Positions 21,701 through 32,967 of a stretch of 32,967 nucleotides of DNA are shown piece by piece. Location of the stretch: contig JAQIFP010000008.1 in assembly GCA_030141585.1 (NCBI GenBank), forward strand, positions 174,822 to 207,788. The letters run 5' to 3'. Origin of the DNA: Ophryocystis elektroscirrha. Taxonomy: Eukaryota > Apicomplexa > Conoidasida > Neogregarinorida > Ophryocystidae. A program made the translations under genes and the position numbers. The notes under the pieces are model-generated. The model searched no databases. It saw only the letters and a list, made by a program, of their open reading frames with translations, and was not told where the DNA came from. Positions within the stretch are counted from its first letter, which is position 1. Every line of letters starts with the position of its first letter.

Positions 21701-24700
21701 TTTATATATTATGTATTTATATAAATTTTTTTTTTATATTAAGAGATAAAACTTACGCTTTAATACAATTAGAACTCATAATATTAAAATCATAAGAATG
21801 ACTTGTTTGAGTATGACTATTAATAATATTAAGAATAGCTTGAGACACTTCTTGTTCATCTACAAATTCTAAGAACCATAAATCTGGTATATAATCAACT
21901 TGAGAGCTAAACATAGAAATGATTTCATTTTTAAAATGTGGGAATCTGATTAGTGTGTACTTTAAATTAGGATACATCAGATATATATCATATATCATAC
22001 GCTCTAATAATAGAGAATTATTTGGCATATATTCTTCTAATTCAGAGAGTGATGTTAAAGAGTTTATAGACGACAAAGTTGTCCTTCCTCCTGTCATATA
22101 CCATGGTGTATATTCTAAATCGGTAATTAAATATAACGATAATGATTGTTTTTGTTGATCATTTTGTAATATGGTTAATAAAATAGCAGATATTAATTCA
22201 AATGTAGGTATAAAGGTTTTAGAGATCATCTTTTGTATATTATCTGTAAAACTAATAATTAATTTTCGTATATTATATATCCATTGATATATGGTATGGT
22301 CCAATTCATAGTCATATATGTATATAATGATTTTAGAGTTTAAACTGTCTGTCATAGTTTTCTCATAATTGGCAGTACCATACATTATTGCATATATAAT
22401 ATTTAATATTTGAAGTACAGATTCAGTTGTATTTAATAATACTAATACAAGTTTTTCATTTTCTTTCAGCTGATTTATGAATTGTTTTAAACTAAAAGGA
22501 TAATTCGAAATATATTGTTTAGTGGATATATATGTAATGTATGATACTTTTGTTTCTATTGGTATACCATATGGTATTTTATTTTGTGCAGCACTTATTA
22601 AAGCTTTTGTATTTATATTAAAGGAGTTTTCATAATTTGCAAAGTTTATCATTGAGACTATTTGTGAATTGTATTTCCATGGGTATTTTTGGGTTACCAA
22701 ATATTTATTTGTTAAACAGTTAATTAAACCATCGTGATATACAGCGGGAGATATTGTAAGTGCTGCATTTACTCCTCCTATTCCAAATGTCTGCATATAT
22801 AATTCCGACGAAGAAGTTATTGTAAATGTATCATTTTCTGTGGGAGCTATAAAATTAGAGCTAAACATATTTAAATGTTCATTCCATTTCTCAAAACCCA
22901 TTAATTTTGGTATTACTTTATATAATCCCATTAATATGATTTTTAATAATTGTGCGGCTCCTAATGCTGCATTATTATGTCCTACCGATGGATGTACACT
23001 TCCTATATATATATCGGATTTTTCTCTGATAGATTTATTCCATGCAGCATCTAGAGCGGATAATTCTATTGCATCTGCAATTGGTATTCCTATACCTTGT
23101 GTCTCTATATATGATATATTTTTATTTAATAGTTTTTGTGCTAATTGACGTTGTGCTTTACGCGAAAATCCCGTTAACATTGTAGAGTTGCCGTTATGAG
23201 TAACACTTGAATTATTTAAATAGCATAAAGCATTTGAGGGTTTATTATCTTGCAAATATGACTGTAATATAAACATTGCTCCTCCTTCTCCTAGTAAAGT
23301 ACCAGAGGCTTTTTTATCAAATGGATATATGCATCTACTATTCGACAAATATCCTATTTTAGATAAAGCTATGTTTGTGTAAGGCGTTAGTAATAACGAT
23401 ATACCTCCAACAAGAGCGGTATTTATTGTTCCACTAAATAGAGCATTCATTGCAGTATTGATTGCTACTGTAAATGAACTACAGCCAGTATCAAGTGTCA
23501 TTGATGGTCCTATCAAGTTGAATATATATGATATACGATTCGATAACATACATGTTGATATATTAACATGTTTATTATTTATTATATCGCTATTTATTGT
23601 ATTATTCAATGCTAATATTGACGGCCATTCCAAATGATTCGTAAAACCTATGTAAACTCCTGTATCGGGTGATAATTGATCGATATTCTTCATTGCCATA
23701 TTACTTAGCTCAATTGCTAATCTATGATGTGGATCAATTACTTCTATTGGTTCTTGAGTATATATACTGGAATCAAAGGAATCTACGTTTTCTAGTAATG
23801 CTGCATACTGGGAATTTATTACAAATCTACTCTTCGGTATTATATTAAATACGTTTTTGCAATTGATTATGGACTCCCAAAACTCCTGTAAACTATCGGA
23901 TTGAGGGAATCTACATGCAGCGGAAGTTACTGCTACAAAATAATCGTTTTTTGTTAATTCTGAAGTTTTTATATTGAAAATATCGCTTTCACGGGTATAA
24001 GGGTCTGAATTGACGCTTTCTCCACATAAAATGTTCAAAATAGCATTCAATAAATCTTCAAAGGTTTTTAAGTCTAAAAATATCACAGTTGATATATGTA
24101 TATCAAATTCCAAGTTCAGTTTTTCCCTGTACTCCATAAGTGCTAAAGAATCAAATAAATCCTGATAATCCGATATACGACTGCTTGGTGTTATTTTGTC
24201 TATACTTAGTTTTCCTTCTTCCGTTGCTACTATTTCCTTTAATAGGGATTTCATTTTTTCCCATATGCCTTCTTTTTCTTTTTCCGTAAAGCCCATTTTA
24301 GGTGTTTGAGGTCCATATTCGCTGACAACACCGGACTTTTCCAAAGAGGAACTATCCCATGGGAATGATTCATGATTCCATTTATAAGAATAGTAGCCTA
24401 ATTGATCCTCGTGTATGTTAATCAATGTTTTGCTAATGTTACATAAATCATTGATATTATTGCTCAATATATCAATTGAAGACATATTTTTGGCAGTAAA
24501 ATCTACGTACTGTACTGGTGATTTGTCGGATACTATACTTTTTATTAATTTCAATAATATAGTCGAAGGCCCTACTTCTATATATACATTTCCATTTAAA
24601 GATTCACGTATATACTTTATTGCTGTATAAAATTGGACGGGATTGATTACTTGATTCCTCCAATAATCTGGAGTCTGTAGTTGATCGAAAGTCTCCTTTG

Positions 24701-27700
24701 TACCCGTCACTGTAGATACAAAAGTTATATCTGTATATTTGGAAAAAGAACTTCCCATCGTTGGATTAAATATTGTATATATATAATCTGCTAATGGTTT
24801 TACATATACTGAATGATATCCGTAACTAACATCTAATATTTTTGATGTTACTTTTTGAGATAAATCTTGAATATCTTGTTTACTTCCAGATAAAGTATAA
24901 TTGAATTCTCCATTTTGTGCTGCTATATGTACATTAGGGTATTTTTCCAGTAAATTATTTAAATCTGCAGAATCTATGCGACATGCCAACATTGCACTTT
25001 TATCACAAAGTTTTTCTACATATATACACCTATTATATAACATATATATGGCAGTTTCCAAACTGATGGCTCCCACTGCTACAGCGGCGGTATACTCTCC
25101 TAAAGAATGCCCAATGACTATATCTGGCTTCACATTATTGCTTATTATCAAAGCATATAAAGCATACTCCAAGAAAAATATAGCTAGCTGCATAAATTTA
25201 TCATCAGGTTGTGTGAATATATGTAGTAAATCAATATCAGGAATATACTTTTTACATTCTAATATACAGTAGTCAATATTTTTTTTAAATATATTATTAT
25301 TATTATACAAATATATACCCATGTCTTTATATTGCGAACCTTGCCCAGTAAATAATATTACTAATTTATGATCTATATTATATGTATTTTGGATTTCGGA
25401 TTCTTTTGAAGGAAGTGATTCCAATATTATATGTGTATTTGTTCCTCCAAAACCAAAAGAACTTACTCCCGCTTTTAATACTCCTCTATCATCCAGAAAA
25501 GTCTCTTTTTTTAAAGGAATTTTAAAATCGTAAGGATGGAAATTGATAGAAGGATTAAATTTCTCAAAGTGCAGATTTCTTGGTATTACTCTTTGTTGAA
25601 GAACTAGACATGTTTTGATTACTCCTGCTATACCCGCTGCTCCTTCTAAATGTCCTATATTTGTTTTTAAAGCGCCTAAATATAAAACATTGTTTAGTAA
25701 TAAACGATTTGGGACACCATATATCGCTTTCAATGCAGCTGCTTCAATAGGGTCTCCTAAAGGTGTTCCAGTTCCATGACATTCTATGTAGTTTACGGAC
25801 TCTGGTAAACATTTAGCTTTTATTAGAGCATTCTTTATTACTTCTTCTTGACTTTTTCCATTAGGTGCCGTTAAACTAGCACTTTGTCCATCGTGGTTTA
25901 CTGCAGATCCTTTACAAATCGCAATTATTCTGCGTATATTTCCACCCGATTCTTCTTCATTTGACCCCTCTTTTGCTCGACTTAATAGATTTTGAGCTTG
26001 TTTAAGCTTCATGAGGACTATAGAACCGGCTCCTTCTCCTCTTGTATAACCATCCGCTTTATGATCGAATGTTTTGCATCTACCTGTTGGAGATAACATT
26101 CGTGTACGACAAAACACTATAAATGCATGTGGAGCCAATATTAAATTAATTCCTCCAACTAACATTGCACTTATGGTATTATCTATTAGAAACTTTTCAT
26201 ATGCTGCGTCCAATGCTACTAAGGAAGAAGAACAAGCCGTATCAATTGTTAAAGAAGGACCACGAAGTCCCAAACAGTAACTTATACGATTAGCTATTAG
26301 AGACATTGCTATACCTGTTGAAGAATATGAACTTTCATATTGTTCGGGTGCGTCTAACATATGCCAATCAAAATTACAGCAACCTATATATACACCTATT
26401 TGTTTTCCACGTAAATTTGCTTTACTATATCCAGCATCTATTAGAGCATTCATTGATACTTCTAATATTTTTCTTTGTTGGGGATCCATTGACATTACTT
26501 CTGGTGTAGATATATTGAAGAACTTTCGATCAAACATATATACGTTATTTATTAGACCTGCTTCTCTAACATAACATCTACGTAACATTGCTGGATTAGG
26601 ATCAAATATCTTTACTATATTTAGTCTTTCTGTGGGTATTTCTATTATACAGTCTTTTCCGTCTATTAAATTATTCCAAAATGCCTCTATATTGTTGCTA
26701 TTTTGAGGGAAATCACATGAGGCTCCTACTACTGCGAGATTCGTATCATAATCACTCAAAACGCTGTTTGTATTTGCGATGCTTATATCCCGTTTAGGTA
26801 ATACAGATATTTTATTTTTAACGGAATTTCCTGTCGACTTTACAGTTTGTATAACGGTATCTATTATGTAATTTTGTAACATGCCTAAAGTGGGATAATT
26901 AAATAAAGCTGTGGTAGGAAGAACGATACCAATTTGACTGGATAATTCATTTCCAAATTCCACTGCACCTAGGGAATCAATTCCTGAATCTTGTAAGGAA
27001 ATATCCAACGGAATTTCCGTTATATTGGGCTTATTGTTGCCGATAACTTTTTTCGCTGAATTCATGACTACATTTTTAATGTATATCTCGATTTCGGCAT
27101 CTGTCATTTCTTGAAGCTCAAGGAGTTTATTATGTGAAACAATATTGTCCGATACCGAGTTATCTGTGGCAGCTATATCCAATATACTTTCAAACATTTT
27201 TGGGACTTTATTGTTTAAATATCTCTCAAGGAATTTTTTCCACTTTATTTCGATACATCCTATGGTATTTTCGACGTTTTGGACTAATAAATTGTGCAGT
27301 ATATATTGACCCAATTTATGACTAAAACCAGTTATACCGGCATTTTCAAATAATTTGAGTTGTTGCTGCTCAGATATGTTCAATTTATTGCTGCTTACAA
27401 CCATACCGTATTCCGTCCATGGACCCCATTGGATGGATAGTCCACGCTCGTTTTTAGCATTACGTAAATTTATAATTGAGTCTACTGCACTATTTGCTGC
27501 ACTGTAAACTACTTGTCCAACATTTCCTACCATAGCAGCTACAGAGGAAAATACGACAAAATGATCCAAGTCTTTATTTAAGTCAAGTTGTTCTGACAGT
27601 ATATGGAAATTCCACGTACTATAAAACTTTGGACCATACACTTTCGAAATATTGTTTGCTGTAATAGATGCCAAACTACAATCATCTAATACACCCGCAC

Positions 27701-30700
27701 AATGGAAAAAGCCTCCTATTTTTATCGGGAATCGGTAACTTGCTAACACAGTTTTTAATAAATAAGAACATGCAGTTAAATCTGTTGTATCAATTTTATA
27801 TATTAATATATTTTTTTGTGTGGAAAAAGAATTGGTTGACTTATACAAAATTTCTGTTTTATCTTCGGTATTTTGAACCCGTTCAAAGTTATTTCCCGTT
27901 AATAATTCTTGTAACCTTTGTTCATTGATTTTATTGAAGGATCTTGTACATAAAACTATATGCTGTATCATTGGATCACTTAATAAAGTTTCTGCTGTTG
28001 TTATACCTAAGGCTCCTAAACCCCCTGTTATTATATACGTTTTATTGATTTGTATGTCATTTTGCGTCATTTTGGGAGTATATGGATACTTATTGATTAT
28101 TGCTGTTTTTTGAAGTGGAGATGATATAGAAGGCATACGGACAATGACTTTCCCTATATGCTGTGCTTTTAGTAAATGACGGAATGCGGCTTGTATACCT
28201 CCATTCTCTAATACGGTTTCACTCGAATCATCTTTAAAGGGAAATACAGATAATGGAAGACAATTTCTAATGTTAGGATAAGCGTTAGTATACTCTAAAA
28301 ATTCTTCTAACTGTTGCTTGAACCAAATCTCATTTTTCATCGTTAAATCATCTACTGCTAATATATGGTATTTTATATCTCCTCGATAATTCAGCATTTC
28401 TTCTTCCGACCATATTTTTCTTTTTCCTATTTCTATGAAGTATCCATTCTCCGCTAATAAGTCGGCTGAATATTTGATGTACTCATCTGAAAAAGAATTA
28501 ACTACGATGTTTATTTTGTGATTGGTTTTTCCCTCGCTAGCGAGAAATTTTTTCATATCCGCTATAAATATCTCCGGTTTTCGAGAAGACGTGATGTTAT
28601 ATATACCGTAGTTGTCTCTAAGGAATTGGGCCTTGACTTCTGAACCTACGGTGGCGTATATTCGATCTGGAGTAGTCAGCGTTAATGCTAAGGATATGCA
28701 TAACAGTCCTACTCCTCCGGATGCCGCATGAATCAATACACGGTCCAATTTCTTCATATTCGACAATTTCAGCAAACTCATATATGCAGTAACTGCGACG
28801 ACTGGTAAAGCCGCTGCTGCTTCAAATGACATATCCTTTGGGAATTTTGTTACTAAGTCCGCTTTTGTGATTGTAGTAGACTTTAAACACCCTGGTGCTA
28901 ATCCAAATACGTGATCTCCAGGCTTTATATGCTTCACGTCTTCACTTACTCGAAGTACTGTTCCCGCAAAATCAGCTCCTGGAGGCCCTGCTTGTCCCGG
29001 ATATAAACCCATCACATTTAAAACATCCCGGAAATTCAGACCTACTGCAGCGACGCATATTTCAACTAACCCATTCTGGATGTATTTTTGTGCATTTTGG
29101 TTCATTTGGGTCAACTTCAAACTCGACAAAGTATTTTTTTTATCGGAATCAATAGCCATTTGAGATGGATATATACAGTGAATGAGATTTTCTGGTTTTA
29201 TGCGTGGTGCTATTATGGTATCTTCATTTTCAATTTCTATGATAGTTTCTCTTTCTATATTTTGTTGTAATAATAAAGAAAAATGCTTATTCAAAAATAA
29301 ATTGAAATTTGACAATTTTTCCATATTCTCATTTAATAAACAAACAGAATTGTATATTTCCGTTTTATTGATATAATTAATTGGCAACTCTGTATCTATT
29401 GACTTTATTATTCCTAATATACTTTCAGCTAATATTTGTGTTTGTTTATTTACTATATTTATAATCATAAGCCTGCTCAAATGACTAAATATTATTGGTA
29501 TTATATGCTTGTATGAATCTATAGTACATCCTACATACTCATTCAATTTTTCTGTGGTATATTGTGCAGCTGGCATATAGCCCGTTAAATTAAGAACTAT
29601 AGTTGTTTCATGATTATGTAGAGGTAAACTATTTAACTCATTAGGATTTGCTATAAATATGTTTTTATATTTATTATCTGGAATATCCATTATTAAATTG
29701 TCATTATATATTATGATTAATGTGGTATTTACTTTTTGTAAATAAAAGTCTAGTTCATTATAGAAATACGTTCGTATAGGTTCTTCTTGTTCCAGTACTT
29801 CAACATTATTAAGTATTTTCGTAATATTAGAAAGTTTATTAGATTTCTGGTTATTTTCTAACTTTTCCCATTTAGTTTGCCATAATAATAAAGAAGGAAC
29901 GTTTATTTTTTGTGAGGATTGGTATACTTTAAGCTTCAAAGTATTTATTACACATATAGTCTCAAATTTTGAGGACAATAAAAACAACCTCATATTAATA
30001 TTATCATTCGACTTTGTCATGTCTATATCAATATATGAATAATATACATCAAATATTTGTTCAGGTATTTGTATATAGACATCATCCATTTGTATAGGTA
30101 TATAAGATTCATTTACTTTTTGGCTATATAATAGTAAAGCCGCTGTTTGCACTGCACCATCTAATATTCCAGGGGGTAATATAAACGTATTTTCCATAGT
30201 GTTTGTATTTAGCTGTAATTTACCTATGCATGCCATTTTATTCTTTAGAATCCAGGCTTCATTAATTGTACGAAAATTAGGTCCGTAATTATATCCTGCT
30301 TTCAAAAGTTCCAAATATATTTGTGAGCATTCTTGGTTGTTTAGATGTATCGAAGGTGTTTTACTATTCAAAACATTTTGCATTTCTAAGGAATATTCAT
30401 TTGCTGTGTATAGGAGACTATCTAATAAAGACTGATTCAGTACTGTAGTATTTATTTTTGCTGTAGCATGTTTTAAAGATGTATCCAAAATATATATGTT
30501 AGGCTCAATATTTCGATCTGTTACTATGGCGATATCTCCAAAATCGTTGATCAGTAATCGTATATATATATTCTCTATGGATTCATCTAAAATAATAGGT
30601 GAAATTATATGGAATGTATTTATGTATATAATTGATTTATAACCTCTTTTTACTACACATTCTATGGTATTTTTTTCTATGGAGTTTTCCGTTATATTGG

Positions 30701-32967
30701 GCTTAAATTCGTTAATTGTTTGACATATAGAAGGATGATTATATTTATCGTAAATTGACATAGCCGCTATTATATCCAAAAATACAACAGCTGGTACAAG
30801 TACTTTATCTTGTATGCGATGATCTTTCATATATGCCCGTATATCCTCTCGAATGATAGAAGTATACACACGTGTGTCGTCTATTACATGTCTTCGTCCA
30901 ATGAATGAATGCGCTAGACCGCACCAGGGCAAATAATTCTTTTTATCATCAATACTGTTAAAATTATTCAAGTCAATTGGTTGTTTGGGAGCTTGTACTA
31001 TTACATGAGCGTTAGCACCTCCAAATCCAAAGGAGCTTGCGCCACCGTATAATACGCTTGTTCCATCTGCTAGCTCTATGTCATTTATATCGGCGTATCT
31101 TTCATGAGGAATTTCCACAGATAACTCCCCAAAGTCAACATATGTGTTGAGTTTAGAGAAGTTCATTAAAGGAGGTAGTTTACGCATATTTAGAGATAAA
31201 ACAAGCTTCAATAATCCAGATATACCTGCCGCTCCTTCGGAGTGATTTATATTTGTTTTGAGTGCACCCAAGTATAGTGGTCTATTGCGTAATTTTGTCT
31301 CAAATATTGAACGAATGGCTCCCGCTTCAATAGGATCTCCTAATGCAGTTCCCGTACCATGAGTTTCTATACAAGTTATTGCGGAAGGCTGTAAAAATGC
31401 ATTTTTAAGAGCGTTTTTAATACAAGCTGCTTGTAATGGGCCGTTTGGCGCTGTTATAGTGCTGCCTTTACCAACATGATTGATACTTGATCCCACTATA
31501 TACCCAACAACATTTTTTTGATCGCTTATGTAATTTAGTGGCTGTAAAATCATAGCTACTGCTCCTTCTCCGCGACCATAACCATTTGCTGTTACGTCAA
31601 ATGTTTTGCACCTTCCATCTGGAGATAAAAGTCTGGTTTTAGAAAACCCTATAAATAATTGTGGAGATAGCATCAAATTGACTCCACCAACTATAGCGCC
31701 TTCTATGGCGGGATTTAATTTGCATTTCTCATAAGCGGCATCTACAGCTACTAAGGAAGAAGAACATGCTGTATCTATTGTTGCACTAGGACCTTTGAAA
31801 CCATATATATAAGATATCCTATTTGATATCAAACACATGGAACCTCCTGTACAGGAATATGGAGACCCTGAATTAGGATTTGTATTAGCATCTAAATAAT
31901 GCCAGTCAAAGTTGCAGCATCCAATATATACGCTAAAATTGCGGTTTAATATATTCATTTTATCTGTATTGGGTACTGACTCTATAGCAGAATTCACTAC
32001 AGATAATATGCACCTTTGTTGAGGATCCATTAACAGCGTTTCTGGTAAAGATATATTAAACTTATCATAATCGAAATATTCTGCTTTATTAATTGATGCT
32101 CCTTTACGTACGTAAGAACATCCGAGTGTTTGATAATGGGGATCATAAAATGAATCTATATTAAATCTACTAAGTGGAATCTCGCTTATACAATCTTTTT
32201 TATTTATAAGGTTGTCCCAAAGTATGCATGGGTTATATGCATTTCCCGGTAACCAGCAACTCATTCCTACTATACCCAGCTTTATGTTATTCTCTACATT
32301 AATACTTCGAATAGACTTTTGTACAGATTCTATGGGATCTTCTTGAGTATTTAATATTTTATCTTGTATGTACTTTGTTATGGACTCTATATCTGGATAA
32401 TCAAATATAGCAGTTGCTGGTAATTTTATTCCTAGCTCGAATTCGAGTCTATTTTGAAGCTCTACAGCTCCCAGTGAATCTATACCCATTCCTACTAATG
32501 ATTCCTTTTCATTAAGTGTTTGATCTACAGTGTGGCCCAAAACTAGACTAATTTCTTCTAAAACTTTATTATGTACATACTCTCCTATTTTTGTTGGTGG
32601 TAAACTCAATATGCTTTTTAATTTTTCTGTTCTTTGCTCGACACGTACATCGTTATCTACTGAATTTATATTATATATGGAAACATTCAGAGTATTGTAT
32701 ATTTGTAACATTGAAGAAGCAGGATTTTCAGCTAAGAAATTTGAGTTTTCTTCTATTTTTTCGTTCAAAACACCGAAACGATTAACAAATTTGCTCCAAT
32801 TCAAAGAGGCTATACTGACAACGGCAGGTAAAGCTACTGTTTGTTCTTGATTTATAGTAGATGTATCATTAATTTGATTCATTATATATTCTTTTAGTAT
32901 TCGAATGTATATATCATTTGTTAGATGCTCGAAACCGGCTTCCTGTATAAGTTTATTGGAGACAGCC
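17482..32967 (-). CDS. Giant modular type I PKS, C-terminal 5,079 residues, with terminal reductase and sulfotransferase (5' end outside window)
   Basis: Exons on the minus strand are 32967-21757, 21545-21413 and 21378-17482. The junctions are donor GTAAGT at 21756 with acceptor after an oligo-T tract at 21547-21546, and a 34-nt intron 21412-21379. The reading is open to the right edge, where it shows the tail of a ketoreductase, so the Met at 32882 is not the true start. Numbering from 32966, the order is: KR tail; ACP (Ser164); KS (226-660, Cys401); DH (690-1010); pseudo-KR; ER (1279-1616); KR (1636-1930); ACP (Ser1998); KS (2074-2516, Cys2245); AT (2529-2863, Ser2621); ACP (Ser2940); KS (3001-3411, Cys3162, His to Gln3290); decayed reductase; decayed sulfotransferase (about 3828-4181); reductase (about 4285-4648); sulfotransferase (about 4674-5068). 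Apicomplexan type I PKS/FAS enzymes are cytosolic chain builders. Reductive release followed by sulfonation is my inference. The product is unknown. Confidence 0.9.
18780..19900 (-). other. PKS terminal thioester reductase domain
   Basis: NAD(P)-dependent SDR-type reductase that releases an ACP-bound acyl chain as aldehyde, or after a second reduction as alcohol. The nucleotide motif NILLIGSTGYLG is followed by IFCLIR. The catalytic set is seen as YYHISSIGIF and FGYPWVKW (Tyr-x3-Lys, about 19297-19325). RLGHLL follows, as in carboxylic-acid and thioester reductases. All key residues are intact, unlike the upstream copy. Cryptosporidium PKS is known to end with a reductase, which fits the lineage inference. 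Confidence 0.85.
20180..23965 (-). other. PKS decayed module: KS with Gln for His, degenerate thioester reductase and degenerate sulfotransferase
   Basis: KS (23965-22735) keeps Cys in LDTGCSSF (23481-23483) and the last His in SVGHNNAALG. The HGTGT motif reads QGIGI (Gln codon 23097-23099). Then comes a Rossmann-like stretch (about 22600-21413, across two exons) whose ITYISTKQYIS aligns with ILLIGSTGYLG of the downstream reductase but lacks the glycines; its YMPNNSLLLERM lacks the Tyr-x3-Lys Lys. The following 350 residues (21240-20180) align with the terminal sulfotransferase: IITGIDRIANLCLQNLL against IIGLHRTGTTYLQNIL, and YPNAKIIYVIPD against FPTAKVICLHRN. The PAPS-binding residues are missing. 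I read this as an inactive duplicate of the terminal unit. Confidence 0.75.
21546..21756 (-). repeat. AT-repeat intron of the PKS gene
   Basis: The donor is GTAAGT at 21756; the acceptor follows a run of T on the minus strand and ends at 21546. The interior is TA repeat with inverted AT-rich halves (ATCAAATATAT and ATATATTTGAT near 21650-21680) that could form a hairpin. Joining across it gives CIKAHEFSCLL in frame. The second intron, 21379-21412, is 34 nt. Confidence 0.85.
23990..26745 (-). other. PKS non-reducing module: KS-AT-ACP
   Basis: KS at 26745-25420 keeps Cys (DTACSSS, 26232-26234) and both His (ECHGTGTPLGDP, NIGHLEGAAG). It carries a short acidic insertion with SNEEESGGN. AT at 25380-24380 has FTGQGSQY, the catalytic Ser in GHSLGEY (25104-25106), and YGYHS at the position of the specificity motif that is usually xAFH for malonyl. 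ACP at about 24290-23990 has DLFDSLALMEY, Ser at 24147-24149, and is divergent from the two upstream ACPs. No KR, DH or ER is present, so the beta-keto group would be kept. Confidence 0.87.
26860..32290 (-). other. PKS fully reducing module without acyltransferase: KS-DH-psiKR-ER-KR-ACP
   Basis: KS at 32290-30990 has active Cys in DTACSSS (31764-31766), His in ETHGTGT and His in NINHSEG. Only about 30 residues separate the KS end (GFGGANAHVIV) from the DH start, so the usual AT is absent. DH (30900-29940) has YMKDHRIQDKVLVP, where the usual Gly of HxxxGxxxxP is Asp, and the second motif LDGAVQ. The structural pseudo-KR lies at about 29900-29160. ER (29130-28120) has LIHAASGGVGLL. KR (28060-27180) has TGGLGALG, the LDD motif in GVLDDCSL (typical of B-type KRs), and catalytic Ser/Tyr in FSSVAA and VYSAANS. 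ACP Ser is at 26973-26975. As built, the module would fully reduce its beta-carbon if an extender is supplied by another AT. Confidence 0.87.
32340..32967 (-). other. PKS upstream module remnant: ketoreductase tail and ACP
   Basis: The first residues in the window (AVSNKLIQEAGFEHLT and later ASLNWSKFVNRFG) line up with the tail of the next module's KR (KLFENAGITGFSHKLG, EIKWKKFLERY), so the window opens inside a ketoreductase. An acyl carrier protein follows at about 32600-32340 with GMGIDSLGAVELQ. Its phosphopantetheine Ser codon is at 32475-32477. Confidence 0.85.

Noticed and set aside
22735..23965. Third KS as a KSQ-type loading (decarboxylase) domain
   Set aside because: In KSQ domains the active Cys is Gln. 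Here Cys is kept and a His is changed, and the domain is at the end of the chain, not the start.
25938..26010. Acidic insertion in the second KS as an intron
   Set aside because: The sequence stays in frame with no GT..AG pair that removes it cleanly; it is a short surface loop.
32880..32882. ATG at 32882 as the start of the PKS
   Set aside because: The frame stays open to the window edge and the upstream codons continue a ketoreductase tail.

Overview
This is an AT-rich eukaryotic nuclear fragment. All five genes read in the standard code and are split by introns. Many introns are extremely short (33-39 nt, GT..AG); the others are 200-700 nt and filled with TA, TAA or longer tandem repeats. 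A giant modular type I polyketide synthase (PKS) next to housekeeping genes, with AT-rich DNA and tiny introns, points to an apicomplexan or close alveolate relative. Cryptosporidium-, gregarine- or coccidian-like lineages keep such type I megasynthases; piroplasms and Plasmodium do not. The lineage assignment is inference.

Layout, left to right. (1) 160-2710, minus: a Sas10/Utp3-type ribosome biogenesis protein in five exons. (2) 3202-5407, plus: a four-exon gene with the C-terminal half of MOCS3/Uba4 (Cys-X2-Cys zinc pairs, E1 cysteine region, rhodanese domain), but with an unrecognised 157-residue N-terminus where the adenylation core should be. (3) 5688-9777, plus: a divergent protein kinase in five exons. 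(4) 10030-17453, plus: the spliceosomal helicase Brr2 in four exons, whose second helicase cassette has lost its ATPase motifs. (5) 32967-17482, minus: the C-terminal 5,079 residues of a PKS that is open at the right edge. The stops of genes 4 and 5 face each other 28 bases apart.

The PKS is the main feature. In protein order it reads: [KR tail-ACP] - [KS-DH-psiKR-ER-KR-ACP, no AT] - [KS-AT-ACP] - [KS with active-site His replaced by Gln - decayed thioester reductase - decayed sulfotransferase] - [intact thioester reductase - intact sulfotransferase]. The two long reading frames (32967-21757 and 21378-17482) are joined in frame through a 133-nt exon and two introns. The architecture suggests reductive release of a long acyl or polyketide chain as aldehyde or alcohol, followed by sulfonation by the fused sulfotransferase. 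The preceding reductase-sulfotransferase copy appears to be a dead tandem duplicate. I found no tRNA, rRNA, CRISPR array or intact mobile element.
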